This document shows, piece by piece, positions 1-8,206 of a stretch of 64,000 nt of DNA. Source of the stretch: Caldatribacterium sp964426875 (lineage in GTDB: Bacteria > Atribacterota > Atribacteria > Atribacterales > Caldatribacteriaceae); assembly GCA_964426875.1 (NCBI GenBank), contig CAYRSB010000004.1, forward strand, positions 45,086 through 109,085, in the 5' to 3' direction. Each line of letters opens with the position of its first letter. Position 1 is the stretch's first letter. The notes under the pieces were generated by a model, which worked only from the letters and a program-made list of their open reading frames with translations, was not told the DNA's origin and did not search any database. A program made the position numbers and the translations under genes.

Positions 1-450
1 TACTGTATTTTCCTACCCATCTTTTGGGTGAAGACCGGTCTTGAGTTTTCTCCGAAGATTTTGTTCTTTTTTGCTCTCCTCGTGTGGATGAATGACATCC
101 TTGCCTATCTTTTAGGGAGAAAGTGGGGAAGGCACAAAATCATCCCCCTTGTGAGCCCGGGAAAAAGCTGGGAGGGTTTCTTTGGGGGGATGGGGGGTGC
201 AATCCTTTGTAGCATCCTTTTGGGTACTCTGTGGGTTGGCCTTCCCCTGAAGCGGTGCCTGATCTTTGGGATAGTACTTCCTCCTGTGGCCTTTCTGGGT
301 GATATTTTTGAGTCGGCTCTGAAAAGGAGGATTGGGGCCAAGGACTCGGGGAAATTCTTTCCCGGGCATGGAGGAATCCTCGATCGTTTTGATTCTTTCT
401 TTTTAGCAGGACCCTTAGTGTATCTTTTGGTCTCGTTGGGAAAGGGATGA
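1..450 (+). CDS. cdsA: Phosphatidate cytidylyltransferase, 3' part
   Basis: Makes CDP-diacylglycerol from phosphatidic acid and CTP at the membrane, feeding phospholipid synthesis. The frame is open from base 1, so the gene starts outside the window; the GTG at 28 is probably an internal valine. The C-terminal family signature is complete, with SALKRR, then KDSG, then PGHGGILDRFD, which carries the metal-binding and catalytic residues. Hydrophobic membrane segments precede it. Only 3 nt separate the stop from dxr. The usual upstream partners (uppS, frr) would lie to the left but cannot be seen. Confidence 0.93.
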   Translation, partial: YCIFLPIFWVKTGLEFSPKILFFFALLVWMNDILAYLLGRKWGRHKIIPLVSPGKSWEGFFGGMGGAILCSILLGTLWVGLPLKRCLIFGIVLPPVAFLGDIFESALKRRIGAKDSGKFFPGHGGILDRFDSFFLAGPLVYLLVSLGKG

Positions 451-453
451 AAC

Positions 454-1584
454 ATGCGCGTTGCCATTCTCGGTTCTACAGGCTTCTTAGGGGAACAGAT
501 TCTTGAGGTCCTCGCAAGGGTAGACGATTTCGAGATCGTGCTCCTTGGAGGATTCAAAAACACCATGAAGCTTATAAAACAGGCAGAACTCTTCAATCCC
601 CGGTATGTGTACAGTCCCTTCTTGCCCGAGGAGGCTTCCCCCCCCTTTCGCCCACTCCTTTCTACGAATCACCTTGAAGAAGTTCTCCTCTCGGAGGAAG
701 TGGAGGGCGTCTTCTTTGCCGTAAGTGGTGTCGCCTTTTTGGGGCTCTTTCTGAAGCTTCTGGAAAGGGGAAAGACCCTGTGGGGAGGCAGCAAAGAAGT
801 CATGATACTCCTGGGAGATCTTGAGGGAGAGGGTTTGCTCTCAAGATACTCAAACCTCATCCCCCTTGACAGTGAGCACAATGCCTTGTGGCAGCTTCTC
901 AAAACTTTCCCGAAAGAAGAGATAGAGAAGGTGTACCTCACCGCTTCGGGGGGACCTTTCTATGAGTGGCAGGGGTCATGGAGTGACATTACTCCCGAGA
1001 TGGCCCTTGCTCACCCCAACTGGAAGATGGGGACAAAGATCACCGTAGATTCTGCCAACCTTGTGAACAAGGGTCTTGAGGTTATGGAGGCCTTTTTTCT
1101 CTTTGGCCTTCCTCCCGAAAAAATCGACGTACTTATCCAACGGGAGAGTTACATTCATGCCCTGGTGGAGACAAAGGACGGCTTTGTCTTTGCCGTTCTT
1201 GCCCCTCCGGACATGCATCTTGTCATTCAAAGCGCCATTTCCCGTACCAGGGGAGAGAACCTCTTTCGGAGAATGGATTTTAGAGAATTTAAGACTCTTC
1301 ACTTTGATTACCCCGTTCCGGAGCGATTCGAGGGTTTCCACCTCGCCCTGCGAGCCTTGCAGAAGGGCAGGGGATATCCCACCCTCTTTTGCGGAGCGGA
1401 TGAAGCTCTCGTCGACCGCTTCCTCTCTCGAGAAATCTCCTTTGATGAAATTCCACCGCTTTTGGAAAAGGTCATCGAGCGAAATATCCATCCTCCCCGG
1501 AAAGTTTCCGAAAGTGAACATCTTTTTCGACTCGGGTTTTCCATCGCTGAGGACCTGGTGCGGCAGAGGAGCACCCTTGGATGA
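454..1584 (+). CDS. dxr: 1-deoxy-D-xylulose 5-phosphate reductoisomerase
   Basis: Converts DXP to MEP with NADPH, the committed step of the MEP isoprenoid pathway. The 376-residue protein has the N-terminal dinucleotide motif GSTGFLGEQ, a KEVMILLGD segment, the metal-site motif DSEHNALWQ, the TASGGPF loop and the conserved HPNWKMGTKITVDSA run. Length is normal for Dxr. The stop overlaps the start of rseP (ATGA). Together with cdsA upstream and ispG downstream it forms a lipid/isoprenoid operon. The start is the ATG 3 nt after cdsA. Confidence 0.96.
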   Translation: MRVAILGSTGFLGEQILEVLARVDDFEIVLLGGFKNTMKLIKQAELFNPRYVYSPFLPEEASPPFRPLLSTNHLEEVLLSEEVEGVFFAVSGVAFLGLFLKLLERGKTLWGGSKEVMILLGDLEGEGLLSRYSNLIPLDSEHNALWQLLKTFPKEEIEKVYLTASGGPFYEWQGSWSDITPEMALAHPNWKMGTKITVDSANLVNKGLEVMEAFFLFGLPPEKIDVLIQRESYIHALVETKDGFVFAVLAPPDMHLVIQSAISRTRGENLFRRMDFREFKTLHFDYPVPERFEGFHLALRALQKGRGYPTLFCGADEALVDRFLSREISFDEIPPLLEKVIERNIHPPRKVSESEHLFRLGFSIAEDLVRQRSTLG

Positions 1585-2630
1585 TCACGATTTTAGCCTT
1601 TGTCTTTGTTCTGAGTCTCCTCGTTCTTGCCCATGAGTTTGGTCATTTCATCCTTGCCCGCCTTTTCGGAGTAAGAGTTTTGAATTTCTCCCTGGGTTAT
1701 GGGCCAAGCATCCTGTCGTTCATGTGGGGAAACGTAGAATTCTCTGTGCGTCTTCTGCCTCTTGGGGGATATGTGCGAATGGCCGGAATGGAGGGCAACA
1801 TTATTGAGGGTTACCGGGAAACCCAGGTTCCCCCCTCCGAACGTTTTGACCACAAGCCCCTCTGGCAGAGAAGTCTCATCGTCCTTGCCGGCCCGTTGAT
1901 GAATCTCGTGCTCTCGGTTGTTCTCCTCTTCTTCGTTTTTGGTGTTTCTGGGATTCCCACAGGCAGAATCGCGGTGCTCGATGTACTCCCCGGTGGTCCT
2001 GCAGAACGAAGTGGAATCCGAAAGGGGGACGTCCTCCTTGCCATAAATGGGAAGACGGTGGAGCGAATTGAGGAAGTCACCCAGACCATTGCACAAAGCC
2101 CTGGAAAGGAGATAACTCTGACTTTGGAGCGGAAAGGAGAAAGGCTGCAGGTGGTGGTAATTCCCGAATGGAATGAAGAAGAAAAACGAGCCCTCATCCG
2201 GGTAATCTTTGGAGGAGAACACCAACGCTATGGTCCCCTCGTAACTCTGGCCAGAAGTGCTACCACCGTAGGGAGCTGGTTCATTCTAAGCCTCCTTGGG
2301 GTACTGTATACCATAACCGGAAAAATTCCTCTCGAGGTGACCGGTCCCTTGGGGATAGCCCAGATGGCCGGGCAGGCAGCAACCTTTGGTTTTATCAACC
2401 TTCTGGCCTTCGCCGCCACGATCAGTATCTTTTTAGCCCTTTTCAACCTATTTCCTATCCCGGTCCTTGATGGCGGTCATCTTCTTCTCTTCCTTTACGA
2501 AAAGGTAAGGGGTAAGCCTCTCGAAGAGGAGAAAAAGGGGTTAATCTATCTCGTTGGCATTATCTTCATTTTTCTCCTTTCCATCTTTGTCACCTATCAG
2601 GACGTCTTGAGGATAGTGATACGGAAATGA
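1581..2630 (+). CDS. rseP: RIP metalloprotease RseP (site-2 protease family)
   Basis: Intramembrane zinc protease of the M50B family that cleaves transmembrane substrates such as anti-sigma factors and leftover signal peptides. The 349-residue protein has the HEFGH zinc motif in the first membrane helix (residues about 14-22). A single PDZ domain sits near residues 115-200, and the second active-site motif, NLFPIPVLDGG, is in a C-terminal helix. One PDZ domain is typical outside Gammaproteobacteria. It overlaps both neighbours by 4 nt (ATGA), implying translational coupling. Its substrate cannot be told from this window. Confidence 0.95.
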   Translation: MITILAFVFVLSLLVLAHEFGHFILARLFGVRVLNFSLGYGPSILSFMWGNVEFSVRLLPLGGYVRMAGMEGNIIEGYRETQVPPSERFDHKPLWQRSLIVLAGPLMNLVLSVVLLFFVFGVSGIPTGRIAVLDVLPGGPAERSGIRKGDVLLAINGKTVERIEEVTQTIAQSPGKEITLTLERKGERLQVVVIPEWNEEEKRALIRVIFGGEHQRYGPLVTLARSATTVGSWFILSLLGVLYTITGKIPLEVTGPLGIAQMAGQAATFGFINLLAFAATISIFLALFNLFPIPVLDGGHLLLFLYEKVRGKPLEEEKKGLIYLVGIIFIFLLSIFVTYQDVLRIVIRK

Positions 2631-3709
2631 GGCGAAAAAGAACACATGAAGTTCCCCTGGGTTCCCTTACCGTTGGAGGGGGACATCCTATTTGGGTGGA
2701 GGCAATGGGAAGAACCCATCCGGGGGAATGGAAAAGATGTTTTGAGGAGATGGAGAAAGCGGTCTCCTCAGGCTGTGAAATCTTTCGGGTGGCCGTCTTT
2801 GATAAGGAGGCCATTGAAGGTCTCAAGGTCATAAAGAGCCAAAAAGGAGATATTCCCATCGTGGCTGACATTCACTTTGATCTCTCCCTTGCCTTTTTGG
2901 CCATTGAAGCTGGAGTAGATGCGATACGGATAAACCCTGGAACGGCGAAAAACAAAAACGCAGTGAAATCACTCATCGACTTTGCACGAGATCGAAATGT
3001 TGTCCTCCGTCTGGGGGCAAATACCGGCTCTCTTCCTCCATGTCTCAAAGGGGAGAAGAGGAGTGACGCTCTCTTTGAGAGTGTAAGCGAATACGTGGAG
3101 CTTGCCCGAGCACGGGGTATGGAAAACCTCATTCTCTCGGCGAAATCCATCGAGGTGGAAGAGACTGTCGAGGTATATCGAAGGCTCAGCGAAACTTTTC
3201 CCTATCCTCTTCACATCGGGCTCACCGAAGCAGGGGGAGGAATTCAGGGAATCGTGAAATCAGCAGTGTCCTTGGGAATACTCCTTTTCGAGGGTATAGG
3301 CGATACTCTGAGGGTGTCCCTAACCTCAAGGAGCCCTGTTCTCGAGACAGAGGTAGCCTGGAAAATCCTTGAATCCTTAGGCATAAGGTCAAAAGATATT
3401 ACCCTCATCTCCTGTCCCACCTGTGCTCGGAGAAGGGGAGACGTGGTATCATTTGTCCAGAGATTTCGGCAAAAGATGGCAGAGTTTAAAGTACCAAAGG
3501 GCGTAGCAACCAAGGTGGCCATAATGGGATGTGAGGTCAACGGCCCGGGAGAAGCCAAGGAAGCCGATTTTGGCCTTGCCCTGGGCAAAGAGGGGAAAGC
3601 CGTGCTCTTTGCCCGTGGCAATATCCTCGAGGTTGTGCCTCAGGAGGAAGGGATAGAAAAACTCTTGACCATGGTGAAAGAAGCTCTTAACAAGGAGGAG
3701 AGGAAGTAA
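2627..3709 (+). CDS. ispG: 4-hydroxy-3-methylbut-2-en-1-yl diphosphate synthase
   Basis: GcpE/IspG reduces MEcPP to HMBPP using a [4Fe-4S] cluster, the penultimate MEP-pathway step. The 360-residue protein has a TIM-barrel half (IPIVADIHFD, then INPGTAKNK) and a cluster domain with the cysteines of SCPTCARR and MGCEVNGPGEAKEAD. Length matches the short bacterial form. Its start overlaps the rseP stop by 4 nt, and proS follows immediately after the stop. With dxr in the same operon, two MEP steps are co-transcribed here. Confidence 0.96.
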   Translation: MRRKRTHEVPLGSLTVGGGHPIWVEAMGRTHPGEWKRCFEEMEKAVSSGCEIFRVAVFDKEAIEGLKVIKSQKGDIPIVADIHFDLSLAFLAIEAGVDAIRINPGTAKNKNAVKSLIDFARDRNVVLRLGANTGSLPPCLKGEKRSDALFESVSEYVELARARGMENLILSAKSIEVEETVEVYRRLSETFPYPLHIGLTEAGGGIQGIVKSAVSLGILLFEGIGDTLRVSLTSRSPVLETEVAWKILESLGIRSKDITLISCPTCARRRGDVVSFVQRFRQKMAEFKVPKGVATKVAIMGCEVNGPGEAKEADFGLALGKEGKAVLFARGNILEVVPQEEGIEKLLTMVKEALNKEERK

Positions 3710-4957
3710 ATGAGGATGTCTGGACTCTTTGCGCCAACCATGAGGGAAGACCCTCAGGAAGCAGAAGTGGTGAGTCACTGCCTAATGTTGCGGGCCGGGT
3801 TCATACGCCAACTCTCGGCGGGAATATACACCTTTTTGCCTTTGGGATGGCGGACACTGGAAAAAATCGTTCGCATCGTGAGGGAAGAAATGAACCGGGC
3901 TGGGGGCCAGGAAGTCCTTATGCCGGCCATGCAACCAGCCGAAATATGGAAGGAGACAGGGAGATGGGACATTTACGGGTCGGAACTCGTCCGCTTTCAG
4001 GATCGGCGAGGAAGGGATTTTTGCCTCGGACCCACTCATGAAGAAGTCATAACTGATCTTGCCCGGAGGGAGATTCGTTCTTATCGCCAACTTCCTCTTT
4101 TGCTCTATCAGATCCAAACGAAATTCAGGGATGAAATACGGCCGCGTTTTGGTATCATGCGGGCAAGAGAATTCCTCATGAAAGACCTCTATAGTTTTGA
4201 CAGAGACGAGGAAGGGCTCAAGGTGAGTTATCAGAAGATGTACGAAGCATACTGCCGGATTTTCGGTCGTTGTGGTCTTGAGTACATTGCCGTTCCGGCA
4301 GAGAGTGGGGTCATCGGGGGAGATGTCTCTCACGAGTTCTTGATCATTGCCGAATCGGGAGAGGAAAAAGTCTTCGTGTGCACGACCTGCGGCCTTGCCA
4401 GAACGGGAGAAGCGGAACGGTGTTCCCGGTGTGGAGGCTCTCTCGAGGAGAAACGAGGCATTGAGGTTGGCCACATTTTCCAGCTGGGAACAAAATACAG
4501 CGAACCCATGAAGGCGTATTTTGTAGACCGGGATGGGAAAGAAAAACCTCTGATTATGGGTTGTTATGGTATAGGTATTGGACGTACTATGGCGGCAGCA
4601 ATTGAGGCCAGCTATGACGACAAGGGCATTCGATGGCCTCTCTCCATAGCTCCGTATGAGGTTGTCGTCATCCCGGTCAACATGAAGAAGGATGCGCACC
4701 GGGAGGAAGCAGAGAGAATCTATGGGGAACTCCTCCGGGGGGGGTTCGAGGTCGTCATCGATGACCGAGAAGAGAGTGCAGGGTATAAATTCAACGAAGC
4801 CGACCTCATCGGTTTTCCCATTCAAGTCATTGTGGGAGAGAAAACGGAAAGGAAAGGAACTGTTGAGATGAAACTCCGTCGAGATGGCGAACGTATCGAG
4901 ATGAAGAAGGAGGATGTTCTTGAGACTCTGGGAAGAATTCGAGGAGAGCTTGCCTGA
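3710..4957 (+). CDS. proS: Proline--tRNA ligase lacking the INS editing domain
   Basis: Class II synthetase that charges tRNA-Pro. Motif 2 (FRDEIRPRFGIMRAREF) and motif 3 (GCYGIGIGRTMAA) are present, followed by a C-terminal anticodon-binding domain. At 415 residues it is about 150 shorter than the usual bacterial enzyme. The segment between LIIAESGEE and RGIEVGHIFQLGTKYSE, which normally holds the roughly 180-residue INS editing domain, is reduced to about 25 residues with two CxxC pairs (CTTC and CSRC, near residues 223-245). Editing of Ala-tRNA-Pro must therefore be done by another protein or not at all. It starts directly after the ispG stop; a second ATG lies two codons in. Confidence 0.95.
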   Translation: MRMSGLFAPTMREDPQEAEVVSHCLMLRAGFIRQLSAGIYTFLPLGWRTLEKIVRIVREEMNRAGGQEVLMPAMQPAEIWKETGRWDIYGSELVRFQDRRGRDFCLGPTHEEVITDLARREIRSYRQLPLLLYQIQTKFRDEIRPRFGIMRAREFLMKDLYSFDRDEEGLKVSYQKMYEAYCRIFGRCGLEYIAVPAESGVIGGDVSHEFLIIAESGEEKVFVCTTCGLARTGEAERCSRCGGSLEEKRGIEVGHIFQLGTKYSEPMKAYFVDRDGKEKPLIMGCYGIGIGRTMAAAIEASYDDKGIRWPLSIAPYEVVVIPVNMKKDAHREEAERIYGELLRGGFEVVIDDREESAGYKFNEADLIGFPIQVIVGEKTERKGTVEMKLRRDGERIEMKKEDVLETLGRIRGELA

Positions 4958-4981
4958 GGGAGAGGAGTCCCTTCTGAGAAG

Positions 4982-5629
4982 ATGAAGACAACGGCAATTA
5001 TCGCGGCGTACAATGAAGAGAAAACCATTGGCCCTATCCTTGACGTTCTCAAGGAGAGTCCCCTTATTGACCAAATCGTTGTAGTGAGCGATGGTTCCAC
5101 AGATAGAACTGTGGAAATCGCACGAAACAAGGGAGCAGAAGTCGTGGAACTTTTACATAATGTGGGGAAGGGTGGAGCACTGTATCATGGATTGGGGTAC
5201 ATTCGAAGCGATATCGTCCTTCTTCTTGATGCCGACCTTATCGGGCTTACTTCCGAGCACGTCGAAGCTTTGGTCGGGCCGGTGATGAAGGGAGAAGCGG
5301 ATATAGCCATTGGAGTGTTTGAAGAAGGGAGACTCGCCACAGATCTTGCCCAAAAAATTGCCCCTTTCCTTTCCGGGCAGAGGGCAATAAAAACTGATAT
5401 ACTCCAGAACATCCCGGACATGGAAGTCACCCGTTATGGGGTTGAGGTGGCCATAAATCGCTATGTCAGGAAAAACGGAGTGCAGGTGAAACTCGTAAAA
5501 CTTCTGGGGCTTACCCACGTCATGAAGGAGGAAAAATTCGGCCTGGTGAAAGGCCTGCGGGAAAGGGTAAGGATGTATTGGGAAATCTTCAAAAATATGT
5601 ACCGGAGGGTGGATAAAGAAGAGAAATGA
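4982..5629 (+). CDS. Family 2 glycosyltransferase
   Basis: A cytosolic GT-A fold transferase of 215 residues. The N-terminus shows the nucleotide-sugar site IIAAYNEEKTI and VVVSDGSTDRT, and the metal-binding motif LLLDADL lies near residue 80. The acceptor part contains VTRYGVEVAINRY, reminiscent of the small glucosyl-3-phosphoglycerate synthase or polyprenyl-sugar transferases, but the acceptor cannot be assigned. No membrane helices are visible. It sits between proS and hflX, with its stop overlapping hflX (ATGA), so it belongs to the same transcript. Confidence 0.8.
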   Translation: MKTTAIIAAYNEEKTIGPILDVLKESPLIDQIVVVSDGSTDRTVEIARNKGAEVVELLHNVGKGGALYHGLGYIRSDIVLLLDADLIGLTSEHVEALVGPVMKGEADIAIGVFEEGRLATDLAQKIAPFLSGQRAIKTDILQNIPDMEVTRYGVEVAINRYVRKNGVQVKLVKLLGLTHVMKEEKFGLVKGLRERVRMYWEIFKNMYRRVDKEEK

Positions 5630-6888
5630 AAACCGAGGAAAAAGGTCTTCTTGTTTTTGTGGAGTGTCCTCCTTTTTCCGCCTCTTCAGACCTTCTGAAA
5701 AGAGAAATTCTTGAAATTGCCCATAGCGCTGGAAGAAATACCCCTCTTTCAGTCTCCTGCCGAGTCAAAAATCCTTTCCCTCGATACTATCTTGGCAGAG
5801 GAAAGGTAGAAGAAATCAGAAGGCTTGTGGAGGAACAGTCCCTCAACTTTGTGCTCATCAATGTAGAAATTACCCCTTCTCAGCAACGCAATTTAGAGGA
5901 AGTTTGGGGCGTTCCGGTGTACACAAAGTATGCCGTGGTGCATGAGATTTTTGCAAAACGGGCAAGAACTGCCCAGGGAAAGATTAAGGTGGAGTTGGCC
6001 CGCCTCCGATACGAGTTAAGCCGCCTCACAGGCAAGGGCGAGAATCTCTCACGTCTTGGAGGGGGAATCGGAACCCGCGGTCCGGGGGAACAGAAAATCG
6101 AAGTGGAAAGGAGAAAAATCAAAAACCATATTGCTTCTCTCGCCCGGGAACTCAAAAGAATCGAACGGCAGACCCTGACTCAGCGGGCATCCCGTAAGAA
6201 ATCGGGTGTTCTCCAGATAGCGGTCGTGGGATACACAAATGCCGGGAAATCCACCCTCCTTAACGCTCTCACTAGGGCAAAGACATATGTTGAAGAGAGA
6301 ATGTTTGCCACTTTAGACCCTACGGCGCGGAGGCTCTTTGTGCCTGAAGTGGGAGAGGTTGTCATTGTGGACACCGTGGGGTTTATCCGGGAGATGCCCG
6401 GGACCATCAAGGAAGCTTTCTTCAGTACCCTTGAGGAAGTGAAAGAAGCCGACCTCGTCCTTGAAGTTTTAGATATCTCCGACCCCGATTACTTGACTCA
6501 CTTCAGGGTGGTCAATGAGACTCTTGGAGAAATCGGTGCAGAAAATTGTCCCAAGATACTGGTCCTCAACAAAGTCGACCTGCTTGAAGAACTACCCCTT
6601 CTTGAGCCTGAGATACGCACAGCCTATCCTTATGTTTTTGTCTCCGCCCTGAAACGATCGGGTCTTAGAGAACTTCTTGAGGCAATTTCCTCTGCCTTGC
6701 AACCAAGAGTTACGAAAATCCACTTTGAGATTCCCTTGGAAAAACTTCATTCTGTAAGACAACAGATACGCTTTAGGGGTTACATCAAAGACCTGAGACC
6801 TCTTGAGGATGGAAAGATTGCTCTCGACTGTGTGATCCAGCGGGAACTCTTGGGAAGGATTTCTTCCTTTGTGTCCTCTTCCTGTTAG
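5626..6888 (+). CDS. hflX: Ribosome-associated GTPase HflX
   Basis: GTPase that splits or rescues stalled ribosomes under stress. The 420-residue protein has the HflX N-terminal domain (the NPFPRYYLGRGK segment is typical) and a glycine-rich linker GGGIGTRGPGE. The G domain follows: G1 GYTNAGKST, G3 DTVGFI and G4 NKVD. A C-terminal extension resembles that of other bacterial HflX proteins. It is the last gene of the + strand operon and ends about 30 nt before a strong hairpin. Confidence 0.94.
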   Translation: MKTEEKGLLVFVECPPFSASSDLLKREILEIAHSAGRNTPLSVSCRVKNPFPRYYLGRGKVEEIRRLVEEQSLNFVLINVEITPSQQRNLEEVWGVPVYTKYAVVHEIFAKRARTAQGKIKVELARLRYELSRLTGKGENLSRLGGGIGTRGPGEQKIEVERRKIKNHIASLARELKRIERQTLTQRASRKKSGVLQIAVVGYTNAGKSTLLNALTRAKTYVEERMFATLDPTARRLFVPEVGEVVIVDTVGFIREMPGTIKEAFFSTLEEVKEADLVLEVLDISDPDYLTHFRVVNETLGEIGAENCPKILVLNKVDLLEELPLLEPEIRTAYPYVFVSALKRSGLRELLEAISSALQPRVTKIHFEIPLEKLHSVRQQIRFRGYIKDLRPLEDGKIALDCVIQRELLGRISSFVSSSC

Positions 6889-6915
6889 TTCCCATAATGT
6901 ATATTATGTAAAATA

Positions 6916-6952
6916 GGATTGCCACAAGCTAGATAGACTTGTGGCAATCCTA
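6916..6952. terminator. Intergenic hairpin between converging operons
   Basis: A perfect 14-bp inverted repeat (AGGATTGCCACAAG / CTTGTGGCAATCCT) with a 9-nt loop lies between hflX and the DUF1844 gene. On the - strand the stem is followed by ATTTTACAT, so it best fits an intrinsic terminator of the - operon. On the + strand the tail is not T-rich, but the stem could still end or protect the hflX transcript. Confidence 0.7.
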
Positions 6953-6978
6953 CCCTTTGAGGACTCCTTTCTTTCCTC

Positions 6979-7278
6979 CTATCCTTTCGCCAGCTCTCTC
7001 ATTTTCTCCACGAAGTTGAGCTGGAGGTTAGCAAGGTGTGTCTCGAGTTCTCGCAGCTCATCTCGGTCAAATTCCTTCTTCAGAGTGTCGAGAACCACCG
7101 AGAAAAGGTCAATGGCCTTGCGAGCCTCGTCAAGATCCACAAGGATCTGTCCGTTTTCCGGGTGCACCATAAGCCCCAGATACTGCCAGGCTTTAGCCGA
7201 GAGGAGGTTGAGGAAATAGTACCCCAAGTCCCTGATCTTTCCCGGCTGGGTGGTTGTTTCTCCCCTTTTTTCCTCCAT
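6979..7278 (-). CDS. DUF1844 domain protein
   Basis: A 99-residue soluble, mostly helical protein. The segments NLLSAKAWQYLGL, DLDEARKAIDLFSVV and a C-terminal LNFVEKMREL match the DUF1844 family, whose function is unknown. A short charged N-terminus (MEEKRGE) precedes the domain. It is the last gene of the - operon, 2 nt after miaA, and lies just before the hairpin terminator. Confidence 0.75.
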   Translation of the reverse strand: MEEKRGETTTQPGKIRDLGYYFLNLLSAKAWQYLGLMVHPENGQILVDLDEARKAIDLFSVVLDTLKKEFDRDELRELETHLANLQLNFVEKMRELAKG

Positions 7279-7280
7279 TT

Positions 7281-8204
7281 CTATCCCTCCAGGATTTTCT
7301 CGCGCACAATATGATACATTCTCACCGCCACTTGGGAAAGATCTCCATACTCAGGATTACACCAGAGAATGGGCATTTTGCGGAACCAATTCATTTGCCT
7401 CTTGACAAAAAGGAGTGTTCCCTTTACGATTTCCTCTTTGGCTTCTTCAAGGGAGAGGCGACCCTCAAGGAGGGCCACCACCGGGCGGTATGTGAAGTTC
7501 TCAAGGGCTGGAAGGGGCATTCGGTATCCGAGAGAAAAGAGGTATCGTACCTCCTCCACAATCCCCTGACGGAACATCCCCTCCACCCGCTCACGTACCC
7601 TCTTTTCGAGTTCTTCCCTATCCCATGAAATGCCCAAAAGAAGATACCGGAGATTTTCCCTTTCTTGAAAAGCGCCTCTTTTTTCCGAAGGCGGATGGTG
7701 GGTGAGAAAGAATATCTCCAGAGCCCTGATGAGTCTCTTGCGGTCGTTTTTACCAACTTTCTCTGCCCGATAGGGGTCGATGCTCTTAAGGAGGGCAAAG
7801 AGTTTCTCGGTCCTCATCCGCTCCAAGACAAGGCGAAGACGCTTGCTTCGAGGAGCACCCGAAAAGGGGATTCCCTGAAAGAGGACATGAAGGTAGAAGG
7901 CCGTACCTCCCACCACTACCGGAGTGTTCCCTCGAGAGGAAATTTCCCCAAAAAGGCGTTGGGCCTCGCGACGGAAGTCGTAGGCACTCCATTGCTTGGA
8001 AGGCTCGAGAAAATCTACAAGATGGTGGGGGATCTGCGCCCGTACCTCTCTGGGTGGTTTTGCCGTTCCCACATCAAGGTATTTATACACCGCCAGGGAA
8101 TCGGCAGAGATAATCTCCACATTCCCCAAAAGCTCAGAAAGTGCAAGAGAAACGGCAGTCTTTCCACTGGCAGTGGGACCTACAAGGCAAAGAACCTGTG
8201 ACAT
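7281..8204 (-). CDS. miaA: tRNA dimethylallyltransferase
   Basis: Adds a dimethylallyl group to A37 of tRNAs reading UNN codons. The P-loop GPTASGKT is at the N-terminus, followed by ISADSLAVYKYLDVGTAKP (normally ADSxQVY; here Leu-Ala replaces the usual Gln position) and PHHLVDFLEP. Total length is 307 residues, normal for MiaA. It is directly downstream of miaB, so the isopentenylation and methylthiolation enzymes of the same nucleotide are made together, and the substrate comes from the MEP pathway encoded in the first operon. Confidence 0.95.
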   Translation of the reverse strand: MSQVLCLVGPTASGKTAVSLALSELLGNVEIISADSLAVYKYLDVGTAKPPREVRAQIPHHLVDFLEPSKQWSAYDFRREAQRLFGEISSRGNTPVVVGGTAFYLHVLFQGIPFSGAPRSKRLRLVLERMRTEKLFALLKSIDPYRAEKVGKNDRKRLIRALEIFFLTHHPPSEKRGAFQERENLRYLLLGISWDREELEKRVRERVEGMFRQGIVEEVRYLFSLGYRMPLPALENFTYRPVVALLEGRLSLEEAKEEIVKGTLLFVKRQMNWFRKMPILWCNPEYGDLSQVAVRMYHIVREKILEG

Positions 8205-8206
8205 TC

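Noticed and set aside
3782..5074. A long open frame on the - strand opposite proS
   Set aside because: It mirrors proS, has no family resemblance and no ribosome site; such frames are common opposite conserved genes.
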